This document shows, one piece after another, positions 30,639-40,518 of a DNA stretch of 64,000 nucleotides. The notes beneath the pieces were generated by a model. The model was not told where the DNA came from, ran no database searches, and saw only the letters and a list, made by a program, of their open reading frames with translations. The stretch comes from Crocinitomicaceae bacterium (GTDB lineage: Bacteria > Bacteroidota > Bacteroidia > Flavobacteriales_D > Crocinitomicaceae), in contig JAHEMJ010000012.1 of assembly GCA_024643725.1 (NCBI GenBank), positions 186,001 to 250,000 on the forward strand, in the 5' to 3' direction. Position numbers and translations under genes: made by a program. The number at the start of each line of letters is the position of its first letter. Within the stretch, counting starts at the first letter, position 1.

Positions 30639-31832
30639 ATGTCAGAACGCCAATTTTTTCTCGACCACCTTGGACAAACCACGCCATTTCCATTTTTAAT
30701 TGAAGTGGAACGGGCGGAAGGGAATTACATTTATGCGAAAGATGGCAAGTCATATTTAGATATGATTGCAGGTGTCGCTGTGAATAACATTGGACATCGT
30801 CATCCAAAGGTTGTTTCTGCCTTGAAAAATCAAATTGATCAGTATTTGCATGTGATGGTCTATGGAGAATTCATTCAAGATTCACAGCAACGATTGGTCA
30901 AAGAATTATTGGAAGTTTTGCCAGAGGAATTGGATGGAGTATACATCGTTAATTCCGGAACAGAAGCGATTGAAGCTGCATTAAAACTGGCAAAACGCGT
31001 GACAGGAAGAACGGAATTGGTATCATTTCGAGGATCTTACCATGGAAGTACACATGGATCCATGAGTGTTTCAGGAAATGAAGTGAAAAAATTGGCATTT
31101 CGACCCTTGTTGCCAGATGTCCAATTCTTAACACATAATCATCTAGCAGACCTGGAAAGAATCACGGAGAAAACGGCGGGGGTCATATTAGAAACCATAC
31201 AAGGTGATGCCGGAGTTCGCAAGCCAAGTGTAACGTTTATGAAAGCGCTGCGTCAGAGATGTGACGAGGTTGGCGCGATGTTGATTTTGGATGAAATTCA
31301 ATGTGGAATGGGAAGAACTGGAAAGATGTTCGCTTTTGAACATTTTGGGATCATTCCTGATATAGTAACACTTGGAAAGGCTTTGGGTGGCGGAATGCCG
31401 ATTGGTGCATTGGTGGCATCGCAATCGCGGTTGAATGAATTCACACATGCTCCAATGTTGGGTCACATTACCACCTTTGGTGGGCATCCTGTGATCTGTT
31501 CGGCAGCTGCGGCGGCTGTTCATGTATTGAAAACGGAAATTTCGTGGCCCGAATTGGAAGCGAAAGCCCAACGCTTCGAAGATCGTTTTAAGGAACAAAA
31601 GGAAATAAAGGAAATACGCAGGGTCGGGATGATGTTTGCATTTGACATGGAAAGCGCTGAGCGTGTAGAAAAAGTAGTGACAAAATGCATGGAAAAAGGA
31701 TTAATTACCTTTTGGTTTTTATCTCATCCATACAGTTTTCGTTTGTCTCCGCCATTAAACATGGAGGAATCCGTGCTTATGCACGCGGCAGATTTAATCA
31801 TCGGCGCCATTGATGAAACTGCCGGTTATTAG
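30639..31832 (+). CDS. Class III (aspartate aminotransferase family) PLP-dependent aminotransferase
   Basis: IVNSGTEAIEAALKLAKRVTGR, ILDEIQCGMGRTGKMFAFEHFGI.PDIVTLGKALGGGMPIGA. Confidence 0.93.
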   Translation: MSERQFFLDHLGQTTPFPFLIEVERAEGNYIYAKDGKSYLDMIAGVAVNNIGHRHPKVVSALKNQIDQYLHVMVYGEFIQDSQQRLVKELLEVLPEELDGVYIVNSGTEAIEAALKLAKRVTGRTELVSFRGSYHGSTHGSMSVSGNEVKKLAFRPLLPDVQFLTHNHLADLERITEKTAGVILETIQGDAGVRKPSVTFMKALRQRCDEVGAMLILDEIQCGMGRTGKMFAFEHFGIIPDIVTLGKALGGGMPIGALVASQSRLNEFTHAPMLGHITTFGGHPVICSAAAAAVHVLKTEISWPELEAKAQRFEDRFKEQKEIKEIRRVGMMFAFDMESAERVEKVVTKCMEKGLITFWFLSHPYSFRLSPPLNMEESVLMHAADLIIGAIDETAGY

Positions 31833-31852
31833 TCCATCTGTCTAGAAAGACG

Positions 31853-31860
31853 TATTTTTG
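31853..31860 (+). promoter_or_regulatory. -7 promoter element TATTTTTG upstream of metF
   Basis: Matches TAnnTTTG, 17 nt before ATG at 31878. Confidence 0.45.
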
Positions 31861-31877
31861 CAAACGCTAAAAAAATT

Positions 31878-32828
31878 ATGAAGGTAACAGATCACATAGA
31901 GAACGCAAAGGACACACTTTTTTCATTTGAAATTCTTCCACCATTGAAAGGAAAGAGCATTCAATCGATTTATGAAGGCATTGATCCCTTGATGGAATTC
32001 AAGCCTAAGTTTATCAATGTAACCTATCACCGTGAGGAATTTATTTACAAGGAACGTGAAAATGGATTATTGGAAAAAATTGCCATTCGCAAGCGTCCGG
32101 GTACGGTAGGGATTTGTGCTGCCATCATGAATAAATACGATGTAGATGCCATTCCACATTTGATTTGCGGAGGATTTAGCAAGGAAGAAACGGAAAATGC
32201 CTTGATCGATTTACAATTTTTAGGAATAGACAATGTCTTGGCTTTAAGAGGTGATTCAATAAAAACGGAAAGTAGTTTTCGTCCACATAAAGAGGGCCAT
32301 GCATTTGCGGAGGATTTGATTCATCAAATTAGTGATATGAATCGTGGAAACTACATGATGGATGACGTTCAGTTGGAGCCGACGAACTTTTGTATTGGTG
32401 CTGCCGGCTATCCGGAGAAGCATTTTGAAGCAATGAATTTGGAAACTGATTTACTGAATGTAAAGCGCAAGGTAGACGCTGGGGCTTCGTATATCGTTAC
32501 GCAGATGTTTTTTGATAATTCAAAGTTCTTTCGCTTTGTTGAATCTTGTCGAGCGATTGGTATTACCGTACCGATTATTCCGGGAATTAAACCAGTTAAG
32601 ACATTGGCGCACATTAGTTTCTTGCCGAAATTCTTCCACATTGACTATCCTGTCGAATTGTCCAATGAATTGTTAAAATGCAAGGACAACAAAGCGGTTG
32701 AACAGGTTGGTATAGAGTGGGGGATCCAACAATCCAAGGAGTTAAAAGCAAACGGAGCTCCGTGCATCCATTATTACACCATGTCCAATTCGACTTCAGT
32801 GCAACAAATTGCACGAGAGGTATTTTAA
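31878..32828 (+). CDS. metF: Methylenetetrahydrofolate reductase
   Basis: FSFEILPPLKGKSIQSIYEGID, FINVTYHREE, NVLALRGDS, GAAGYPEKHFEA, FFDNSKFFRFV, PIIPGIKPV. Confidence 0.95.
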   Translation: MKVTDHIENAKDTLFSFEILPPLKGKSIQSIYEGIDPLMEFKPKFINVTYHREEFIYKERENGLLEKIAIRKRPGTVGICAAIMNKYDVDAIPHLICGGFSKEETENALIDLQFLGIDNVLALRGDSIKTESSFRPHKEGHAFAEDLIHQISDMNRGNYMMDDVQLEPTNFCIGAAGYPEKHFEAMNLETDLLNVKRKVDAGASYIVTQMFFDNSKFFRFVESCRAIGITVPIIPGIKPVKTLAHISFLPKFFHIDYPVELSNELLKCKDNKAVEQVGIEWGIQQSKELKANGAPCIHYYTMSNSTSVQQIAREVF

Positions 32829-32837
32829 TCAACTACT

Positions 32838-33371
32838 ATGAAAGCAATTTTAACGATTTTTTTATTTGTCAGTATTTTCTCTTTTGGACAATCCATCAAG
32901 TTTAAAAATGCTGTGGTTGTTGCGCAATTCGATAAATCAGAAGATCGTTATGCCATGGAGTTGAATTATGCTGAAATCCTTCAACAACATGGCTACAAAG
33001 CAATGCCTTCTTTTAATGTATTGAAACAAGGAGAGCCATTGGTTAATTTGGCAAACGATTCCATCAAAAAGATTTTAAGAAGCAAAGGGGTTGATGCATA
33101 TGCCATTTTAAATGTGCGTGGTTACGACCGTCGATTTAAACCCTCAGAGGCAAAGATATCTTTGAAAGAAATACTTGAAATGACGAGTATTTATCACATT
33201 TATCGCGACGAAGCAACATCGGTCACTTTCGAGTTTACCTTTTTTGATTTGAATGATCAATTGATTGGACGCAGTTTGTTGAAATGCAATAATGTTTCGG
33301 ACCGTGATTCTGTCATGAAACGTTTTCGTAAAAAAATGCCCAAGTTGATTGCTTCAGGCTGGAAAGCGTAA
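32838..33371 (+). CDS. Hypothetical secreted protein
   Basis: Signal peptide MKAILTIFLFVSIFSFGQS; no family recognised. Confidence 0.65.
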   Translation: MKAILTIFLFVSIFSFGQSIKFKNAVVVAQFDKSEDRYAMELNYAEILQQHGYKAMPSFNVLKQGEPLVNLANDSIKKILRSKGVDAYAILNVRGYDRRFKPSEAKISLKEILEMTSIYHIYRDEATSVTFEFTFFDLNDQLIGRSLLKCNNVSDRDSVMKRFRKKMPKLIASGWKA

Positions 33372-34274
33372 TTAATTCTGCATTTCGTACGCTTTCTGCA
33401 TTTCTTTGTCCTCCGGAGTGCTATACACACCACACTTATTTGGCTTCTCGAACAGTTTAATGAATTTCACTTGTGCCTGTATTGGCCAATAAGAGGAAGA
33501 ATACCAATTGAAATTCGCGTTAAACCCATCCCAATGATTGACTGTTACAATGGGAACCGTCACACTTGGAACAAACATCCATGCTTTGTTTAAACGAATT
33601 CCAACTCCTAGGCTATACACAAATTGAGCTGCAAGCTTATTGTCGTTGTATCCTTCAAAGGATCTTGTCGTTAAATGTGGATCGTACCCATTGTTATAGG
33701 TTGTGTCACCTGGTGAAATACAATATGAAAATTGAAATCCGAGGCTGTTGTCCACAAAATGCTTGCGTACTTTGACAATTTTCTTTTTTCCGAAATACAC
33801 CAAAGAATGGGCACTGTATCTTCCGTATAAGTAGCCGTTATTAAATTGTCCACTTTCTTTTGATGAACTGATGACATCTCCCAAGGCGTTTTTGTAAGTG
33901 ACTTCCGTTTCTTCTGTGCCACGATACATGGCATATCCAAGTCCCCAATCAAAGTAATCAATGATGCGGCTTTTTTTCAAAGCCTTGACAGGTGTTCCTT
34001 TCCATTTTGGAAAGTGAACCATTCCAAATTCAGCATAGATTCCTAATTGACTTTTGGGTGTAATGTTATAAATTCCTCTTGCGCCATTTAGGGAAGTTAA
34101 TTCACCTTGAATTGGATCACTATGGAAGGAGTAAGTGGGTCCCAAAGAGAACTGAATTCCGTGGTTACTCACCACCATGTAGTCATTCCCTTTTTTTTCA
34201 GATTTCACGAATCCACCTTGTCCAAAGGCAGTCAACGAGCAAAAACCAAAAAGTGCAAGTAGGTATTTAGCCAT
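33372..34274 (-). CDS. Hypothetical secreted, probably outer-membrane protein
   Basis: Signal peptide LLALFGFCSLTAFGQ; alternating beta-strand pattern. Confidence 0.65.
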   Translation of the reverse strand: MAKYLLALFGFCSLTAFGQGGFVKSEKKGNDYMVVSNHGIQFSLGPTYSFHSDPIQGELTSLNGARGIYNITPKSQLGIYAEFGMVHFPKWKGTPVKALKKSRIIDYFDWGLGYAMYRGTEETEVTYKNALGDVISSSKESGQFNNGYLYGRYSAHSLVYFGKKKIVKVRKHFVDNSLGFQFSYCISPGDTTYNNGYDPHLTTRSFEGYNDNKLAAQFVYSLGVGIRLNKAWMFVPSVTVPIVTVNHWDGFNANFNWYSSSYWPIQAQVKFIKLFEKPNKCGVYSTPEDKEMQKAYEMQN

Positions 34275-34276
34275 AA

Positions 34277-35638
34277 TTAAAATTTAAAGTCCGCGCTTTT
34301 TTCCAAGAGAATATCCATCACGATTTTTGAATCCCATTCCTCCTCAATATTCGGCAAGGCCATGATTTCATCCATGATTTCACTTTGAATGTTTCCTTGA
34401 CGGTAAGCATCACTATAGCGAATGTTACTAAAGGTTACTTGAGAATACAATGGCAACCAACGGTCTGGGTGTAATTCACTGAATTTTGCTTCAATTTTTT
34501 TACGTAAAATAAATGCTGGGTCAGCAACGTAATCGCGCATGACGTAATAATTGTCAACGGATAAATCTTGTAAAGCATCGCCATCAGGTTTTCGTTCTGT
34601 GCTATATTCCGCGAAAATTGCATCCCAGTCATGGTTGTGTTTGTGCATGAGGCGATTCATGACCGTACAGTCTTCGAATCCAGCATTCATACCTTGTCCG
34701 TAGAATGGGACCGTAGCATGTGCCGCATCACCCATCAAGGCAACTTTTCCGTTTGTCCATGGATAGCAACGAATAATGGCCAAATTGGACAATGGATGAT
34801 CTTCCCACGCATCCGCGATGTTTGGCATCATTTCATAAAAATCAGGGAAGGTGGTTTGAAAGAAATTATTTACCGCTTCGCGAGAAGTCAATTTATCAAA
34901 AGAATTTTCGCCGCCTTCGTGTGGCATGAAAAGCGTACAGGTAAAAGAACCATCTTCGTTGGCCATTGCCATGAGCATAAAACGACCTCTTGGCCAAATA
35001 TGCAAAGCGTTTTTATCTAATTTATGCGATCCATCTGGATTTGCCGGCAATAAGATTTCACGGTATCCATCTGCAATGTAATTTTGGCTAAAGTTGAAAC
35101 GATCTACTTTTTGAAATGAATTGTATCGAACAGCTGAAAATGCACCATCAACGCCAAAAACCAAGTCCGCTTTCACGGTAACTTCCTCATTTGTAAGTGT
35201 ATTGGTCAGCGTGACAATTCCCGCTTTTAAATCTACTTTTTTGCAATCGTGGTTATAGTGAATGGTCGCATTTCCATGCTTTTCTGCCATGTCCATCATG
35301 ACAGCATTCGTTTTTCCTCTTGAAATGGAATAGATCGCTTGTCCTTCTTTTCCATAGGGTTGATAGGACAAATTACCTTGTAAGTCATGCATCATTCGAC
35401 CGTACATAGGAATACCAATTTTACGGATTTCATCTCCCACACCAACGGCGTCTAAAGCGGTCCATCCGCGAACGGATAAAGCGAGGTTAATGGACTTTCC
35501 AGCACTGATTTCTGCTTTGCGAATATCTGGACGTCGTTCGTAAATGGTTACGTTGTATCCAGCTTTGGACATATAAACGGCCCATAATGACCCGACTAAT
35601 CCTGCTCCGATGATGACGACTTCTTTTTTTTGTTCCAT
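34277..35638 (-). CDS. kmo: Kynurenine 3-monooxygenase (FAD-dependent)
   Basis: VVIIGAGLVGSLWAVYMSKAGYNVTIYERRPD, SAGKSINLALSVRG, ALMGDAAHATVPFYGQGMNAGFEDC. Confidence 0.92.
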   Translation of the reverse strand: MEQKKEVVIIGAGLVGSLWAVYMSKAGYNVTIYERRPDIRKAEISAGKSINLALSVRGWTALDAVGVGDEIRKIGIPMYGRMMHDLQGNLSYQPYGKEGQAIYSISRGKTNAVMMDMAEKHGNATIHYNHDCKKVDLKAGIVTLTNTLTNEEVTVKADLVFGVDGAFSAVRYNSFQKVDRFNFSQNYIADGYREILLPANPDGSHKLDKNALHIWPRGRFMLMAMANEDGSFTCTLFMPHEGGENSFDKLTSREAVNNFFQTTFPDFYEMMPNIADAWEDHPLSNLAIIRCYPWTNGKVALMGDAAHATVPFYGQGMNAGFEDCTVMNRLMHKHNHDWDAIFAEYSTERKPDGDALQDLSVDNYYVMRDYVADPAFILRKKIEAKFSELHPDRWLPLYSQVTFSNIRYSDAYRQGNIQSEIMDEIMALPNIEEEWDSKIVMDILLEKSADFKF

Positions 35639-35752
35639 TTCTTGCTAATTAAAGTGATGTGAATCGTCTAGTTTGACTCTTGACAAAGTTAAAAACTATG
35701 TCGAATGAATGGGGCAAAAGACGGAGATTTTTCAACAGCGAAAAACGGAAAA

Positions 35753-36682
35753 CTATTTTCTTTTCAAAAAGGTCATATTGCGTTTTAATCCTTGGTATTT
35801 CGTGCGTTTCACAGCGCTTCGTTGAAAGAGCACTTGAAATCCGTCTTCTTGTAAATCGTACCAATCATCCTTGCTCAAGTTCAGCAAAGCTCCGCTTGGT
35901 TGAAAGCGCTCTTCGTTGTGCAATTGAGAAAAGCGGTTCCATGGACAAACATCTTGACAAATGTCGCAGCCGAACATCCAATTGTCCATTTTTCCTGCGA
36001 ATTCTTTTGGAAGCAATTCGTCTTTTAATTCAATGGTTAAATAGGAAATGCACTTGGATCCATCTACCACATACGGTTGTACAATGGCGTCGGTCGGACA
36101 AGCGTCGATGCAACGGGTGCATGTTCCGCAAAAATCGGTAATGGGTCCATCAGCTTCCAATTCCAAGTCCACAATTAAATCGGCAATGAAGAAAAAGCTA
36201 CCTTGATTTCGCGTTATCAAATTGGCATTTTTTCCGATCCAACCGAGTCCAGCTTTTTTTGCCCATGCTTTGTCCATGACTGGCGCTGAATCAACGAATC
36301 CTCGTCCGTTTACTTCGCCAATTTCTTCTTGAATGTAGGCAATGAGTTCTTTCAACTTATCTTTTATGACGTAGTGATAATCTTCGCCATAGGCATATTT
36401 TGAAATTTTTGGGGCTTCCGAATCTTCTTGTTTTTGATCGGTGTAATAATTAAAGAGCAGGGAAATAACGGTTTTTGCGTCGTCCACAAGCAGTCGTGGA
36501 TCTAAACGTTTGTCGAAATGATTAGCCATGTACGACATTTCTCCGTGATAATTTTTTGACAACCATTGTTCTAAGCGAGGCGCTTCCTCCTCTAAGAAAG
36601 TTGCTTTTGAAAAGCCAATATGAAAAAAGCCCAGTTCCCTAGCTTTTTGTGAAATCATTTGTTTGACGGGAAGCGTAGACAT
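35753..36682 (-). CDS. queG: Epoxyqueuosine reductase
   Basis: [48 protein letters not shown] and [14 protein letters not shown] 4Fe-4S motifs. Confidence 0.95.
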   Translation of the reverse strand: MSTLPVKQMISQKARELGFFHIGFSKATFLEEEAPRLEQWLSKNYHGEMSYMANHFDKRLDPRLLVDDAKTVISLLFNYYTDQKQEDSEAPKISKYAYGEDYHYVIKDKLKELIAYIQEEIGEVNGRGFVDSAPVMDKAWAKKAGLGWIGKNANLITRNQGSFFFIADLIVDLELEADGPITDFCGTCTRCIDACPTDAIVQPYVVDGSKCISYLTIELKDELLPKEFAGKMDNWMFGCDICQDVCPWNRFSQLHNEERFQPSGALLNLSKDDWYDLQEDGFQVLFQRSAVKRTKYQGLKRNMTFLKRK

Positions 36683-36687
36683 GGTAT

Positions 36688-37710
36688 TTAGAAAAGTCCT
36701 CCTTGTGTCCAGCCGATGTCTTTCCCAAGGTGACGGTACGTTTTTTCGGTGGCTTTACGTCCACGTGGTGTGCGCATCAAGAATCCTTCTTGAATTAAAA
36801 AAGGTTCGTAGACTTCTTCCAAGGTTCCTGCATTTTCACCAATCGCTGTGGCAATCGTGGTGAGTCCAACTGGTCCACCGCTGAATTTATCGATGATGAC
36901 TTTCAAAATGCGAATGTCCATTTCATCCAATCCATTTGCATCCACATTTAATGCTTTCAAGGCAAATTCGGTGATTTCTTCATCGATTTTTCCAGAGCCT
37001 TTAATTTGCGCAAAGTCACGCACACGACGCAACAAGGCATTTGCAATACGTGGTGTTCCTCGGCTTCGACTCGCAATTTTAAACGCAGCGGATTCATCGA
37101 TCGGAATGTTCAATAAATGCGCGGAGCGTTCCACAATAGAGGTCAAGGTTTTGGCGTCGTAATATTCCAAACGGGAATTAATCCCAAAACGTGCACGTAG
37201 GGGCGAGGTGAGTAAGCCAGAGCGGGTTGTTGCACCAATTAAGGTAAACGGATTTAAATTGATTTGAATGCTGCGCGCATTGGCACCTGAATCGAGCATG
37301 ATGTCAATCACATAATCTTCCATGGCAGAATACAAGTATTCTTCAATCACGGGACTTAAACGGTGAATTTCATCGATGAACAAGACATCTCCAACGCCTA
37401 AGTTTGTCAATAAGCCAGCAAGATCTCCTGCTTTGTCTAATACAGGACCAGAAGTAACTTTGAATCCAACCCCGAGTTCATTTGCGATGATGTTTGCTAA
37501 GGTCGTTTTACCGAGTCCTGGAGGACCATGAAGTAAAACGTGATCGAGTGGTTCGTTTCTTAATTGAGCGGCACGGACAAACACTTCCAGGTTTTCGACA
37601 ACGGATGGTTGTCCGGCAAAATCACTGAGCGTTTTCGGACGCAGGACTTTATCAATTTCCTGTTCGCCGTTTTTCTCTGCCTCGTCTCTATAATCAAAAG
37701 AATCTTCCAT
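36688..37710 (-). CDS. ruvB: Holliday junction branch migration DNA helicase RuvB
   Basis: [80 protein letters not shown]. Confidence 0.97.
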   Translation of the reverse strand: MEDSFDYRDEAEKNGEQEIDKVLRPKTLSDFAGQPSVVENLEVFVRAAQLRNEPLDHVLLHGPPGLGKTTLANIIANELGVGFKVTSGPVLDKAGDLAGLLTNLGVGDVLFIDEIHRLSPVIEEYLYSAMEDYVIDIMLDSGANARSIQINLNPFTLIGATTRSGLLTSPLRARFGINSRLEYYDAKTLTSIVERSAHLLNIPIDESAAFKIASRSRGTPRIANALLRRVRDFAQIKGSGKIDEEITEFALKALNVDANGLDEMDIRILKVIIDKFSGGPVGLTTIATAIGENAGTLEEVYEPFLIQEGFLMRTPRGRKATEKTYRHLGKDIGWTQGGLF

Positions 37711-37751
37711 TCCTTACAAAAATACAAAAGCATTCCAAATAGGCGTCGCTT

Positions 37752-38414
37752 CTACTGGGCTATTTCATGTAGGAAATCTGACATGGAGTCAAAATGAAAA
37801 TCGGCAACGGAAAGTTTTGGATTTGGGTGATGTGTTTTTTCCGGGATGCAGACCACTTTCATTTTAGCAGCGAGTCCAGCAATCACGCCATTCAATGAAT
37901 CTTCAATGACCAAGCATTTATTTGGTGATACACCAAGTTCTTGTGCAACATGTAGGTAAACAGCTGGATGAGGTTTTCCAAATGCTTCATTTTCCGCAGA
38001 ATGTGTCACGTCAAAGTAGGAATGAATGCGCAATTCGTTCAGCACGACTTGAATGAGTCGATTGGAGGATGATGTTCCTAGTCCAATTTTAATGTTTTGA
38101 GACTTTAAATAATCCAATGTTTCGATGACACCAGCAAGCGGTGCAGCATGTTGGGAAATGAGTTCAATCATCTTCACAATGATGGCCTCTTCAACTTCCT
38201 GTTCATCTTTGACACCCCAATTTTCATGGATATTCCAAAAATGAATGACTTCATCAATGCGCAATCCAACGGTTTTTTGAAAATCGGATTTTGTCAGGGT
38301 TGAACCAAGGGAATGAAAGACTTCTTCCATGGCGATTTTCCAAAGTGGTTCAGAGTCAATCAGGACACCGTCCATATCAAAAATGACCGCTTCGAATTGG
38401 GATAAATGAATCAT
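37752..38414 (-). CDS. HAD family phosphatase (beta-phosphoglucomutase/hexitol phosphatase-like)
   Basis: AVIFDMDGVLIDSEPLWKIAMEEVF, LGTSSSNRLIQ, CLVIEDSLNGVIAGLAAKM. Confidence 0.92.
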   Translation of the reverse strand: MIHLSQFEAVIFDMDGVLIDSEPLWKIAMEEVFHSLGSTLTKSDFQKTVGLRIDEVIHFWNIHENWGVKDEQEVEEAIIVKMIELISQHAAPLAGVIETLDYLKSQNIKIGLGTSSSNRLIQVVLNELRIHSYFDVTHSAENEAFGKPHPAVYLHVAQELGVSPNKCLVIEDSLNGVIAGLAAKMKVVCIPEKTHHPNPKLSVADFHFDSMSDFLHEIAQ

Positions 38415-39238
38415 GGCAGAGTGAGCTTAATGAATTTGGCTGGGCCTAAATATTTATTTTTTTCATTGGATAAAAAGTACTGATTTTGTCCAAGGTAAAC
38501 GCAGGCTTCAACTTGTTGAATGTGGGGGTAATAATAGAGGTTTTCCATGTGAATTCCTTCTTTCGGAAAAGTCATTAAGATTAAGCGATTGTAGGTGCTT
38601 AGCACAATGTGGTTTCCAACGGTGCATGCACTTGTTATGGCATCTTTCAAGTAGGATGTTTTGTTCAATTTAATTTCCGCCGTTTTTTTAATGGTTTTAT
38701 TGGCATTCGCTTCAAATTGAACGGTGTAGAGATAGGAAATTCCGTCAAACGGTTTCGTGCTATTTTTCGTAAAAATCCATAATTGTCCTTCGAAAAATGT
38801 CATCGCTTCTGCATCGAAATACCGTTGCTTTTCAGAGGGCGGAAAGTTTGTTTGTTCTTGGTATCGAAAGGACATTTTTTCTGCATTGACTAGCGAGTCT
38901 TTTACGAGGTCTTGTTTTGCGATTCGGTATAAACACAGGTCTTTTCGTTCATTCATATTATTTCCAAAATCGCCAATGTACAGGTAGTTTTCGTCGCTAG
39001 CTATTGCTTCCCAATCAACATTTGTTGCGTTTACGGTTATTTCGCGGATGATTTGTCCGGAAAGGTTCAGAACGTATAAAATCGGTTTATTTCCGCCGTC
39101 ATTTATGGCGATCAATGTTGAATCAGTCCATTTTTCCAATCCGGAAATTTCAGAAAGTTCAATCGGGAGTTTATAAGAAGTTTGTGCATAAACAAATGCT
39201 GGAAGTAGAAGTGTTAGAAGTCCAACCAAGCGATGCAT
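38411..39238 (-). CDS. Hypothetical secreted protein (beta-propeller-like)
   Basis: Signal peptide; ISGLEKWTDSTLIAINDGGNKPILYVLNLSGQIIREITV...NYLYIGDFGNNMNERKDLCLYRI. Confidence 0.65.
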   Translation of the reverse strand: MHRLVGLLTLLLPAFVYAQTSYKLPIELSEISGLEKWTDSTLIAINDGGNKPILYVLNLSGQIIREITVNATNVDWEAIASDENYLYIGDFGNNMNERKDLCLYRIAKQDLVKDSLVNAEKMSFRYQEQTNFPPSEKQRYFDAEAMTFFEGQLWIFTKNSTKPFDGISYLYTVQFEANANKTIKKTAEIKLNKTSYLKDAITSACTVGNHIVLSTYNRLILMTFPKEGIHMENLYYYPHIQQVEACVYLGQNQYFLSNEKNKYLGPAKFIKLTLP

Positions 39239-40494
39239 TACGACTCAATAAAAAGACGAACAGTTTCAATTTTTCGATCGCTCACTTCTTCCACAACCAA
39301 GCGGTATTTTTCCAATTGCACGGAGTCACCTTGTGTAGGGATGGATTCGATGTGGTGAATGATGAGTCCTGCGAGGGTATCGTATTCTTCGGATTCTTCT
39401 AAATCAAGTTTGAATTCTTCATTGAGATAATCGATGTCAATGCGCGCTGAAAACAAGAATTCTGAATCGCTAATTCGTTCTTCCAACCAATTTTCTTTGT
39501 CGTGTTCATCTTCAATTTCCCCGAAAATCTCTTCAATGACGTCTTCTAACGTGATGATTCCGGCTGTTCCGCCATATTCATCGGTAACTACGGCAAAGTT
39601 TCCTGCTTGTTTGGTGAATTTCTCCAAAAGTTCTTTTCCAGAAATAACCGTTGGAACGAAGCTGATGGGCTTTAAGATTTGTTTAATGGATTTCGGTTGT
39701 GAGAACAAATCGAAGGAATGGACATATCCAATGATGTTATCGATGTCGTCGCGGAAAACGATTAATTTGGACAAGCCTTTATCAATCAGTAATTGTTTTG
39801 CTTCTTCGATGCTTTCTTCGATTTCGACGCCAATGATTTCGGTTCTCGGAATCATGCAATCGCGCGCTTTCACATGACTGAAATCTAAGGCATTGCGCAG
39901 GATGAGCATTTCGTTGCTGAATTCCTCTTCCGCCTTGATACGTGAACTGAGTTCATCCACATAATGTTCCAAGTCGACTTTGGAAAAAACGCGAGCCGAT
40001 TGATCTTGTGTTGATCCAAATAACTTCAGGATGATGTAACTGAAGAACAGCACAAGTTGTGTTGGCAAATACAAGACAATGTAAAGAACCAACATTGGGG
40101 CGAGCGTAATGTCCAAAAAGCGATTGGGATTGATCTGCACTAATGCCTTCGGAAGGAATTCCGCTGTGACCAAAACAATCAATGTGGAGGTGATCGTTTG
40201 CAAGACCAACAAAAGCACTTCATCAGAAATCCCGAGTCCCATGAAGAAGGTATTCAAAACGCGAGCGGCTGCGATTCCATACATCACCAGCGCAATGTTA
40301 TTTCCCATTAACAAGGAAGCAATCATGGTTGATTCTTTGTGGAAGAAAAGCCCAATGATGCGACTTTTAATCGATCGGTTTTTCTTCATCACCTCAATGC
40401 GCAAGCGATTGGATGACAAGAACGCTAACTCCATGGCTGAAAAGAAAGCTGAAGCGAGAATGGAAATGAGAATGATGATAAAATCTACACTCAT
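39238..40494 (-). CDS. CNNM/hemolysin family transmembrane protein with CBS pair and CorC-HlyC domain
   Basis: SAFFSAMELAFLSSNRLRIE; CBS VKARDCMIPRTEIIGVE; FAVVTDEYGGTAGIITLEDVIEEIFGEIEDEHD. Confidence 0.92.
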   Translation of the reverse strand: MSVDFIIILISILASAFFSAMELAFLSSNRLRIEVMKKNRSIKSRIIGLFFHKESTMIASLLMGNNIALVMYGIAAARVLNTFFMGLGISDEVLLLVLQTITSTLIVLVTAEFLPKALVQINPNRFLDITLAPMLVLYIVLYLPTQLVLFFSYIILKLFGSTQDQSARVFSKVDLEHYVDELSSRIKAEEEFSNEMLILRNALDFSHVKARDCMIPRTEIIGVEIEESIEEAKQLLIDKGLSKLIVFRDDIDNIIGYVHSFDLFSQPKSIKQILKPISFVPTVISGKELLEKFTKQAGNFAVVTDEYGGTAGIITLEDVIEEIFGEIEDEHDKENWLEERISDSEFLFSARIDIDYLNEEFKLDLEESEEYDTLAGLIIHHIESIPTQGDSVQLEKYRLVVEEVSDRKIETVRLFIES

Positions 40495-40518
40495 AGTTGT
40501 GGGATTGACATCCAGTTT

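Noticed and set aside
31188-31598. 136-aa minus-strand ORF
   Set aside because: Antisense to the class III aminotransferase.
31833-31877. Possible SAM riboswitch upstream of metF
   Set aside because: The -7 box lies 17 nt from ATG, leaving too short a leader for a riboswitch.
35680-36141. 153-aa + strand ORF
   Set aside because: Antisense to queG, whose 4Fe-4S motifs are unambiguous; no initiation context or family resemblance.
39238-40494. Considered as gldE
   Set aside because: CNNM/CBS architecture fits but neither N-terminus nor gene neighbourhood specifically supports GldE over the general hemolysin-family paralogue.
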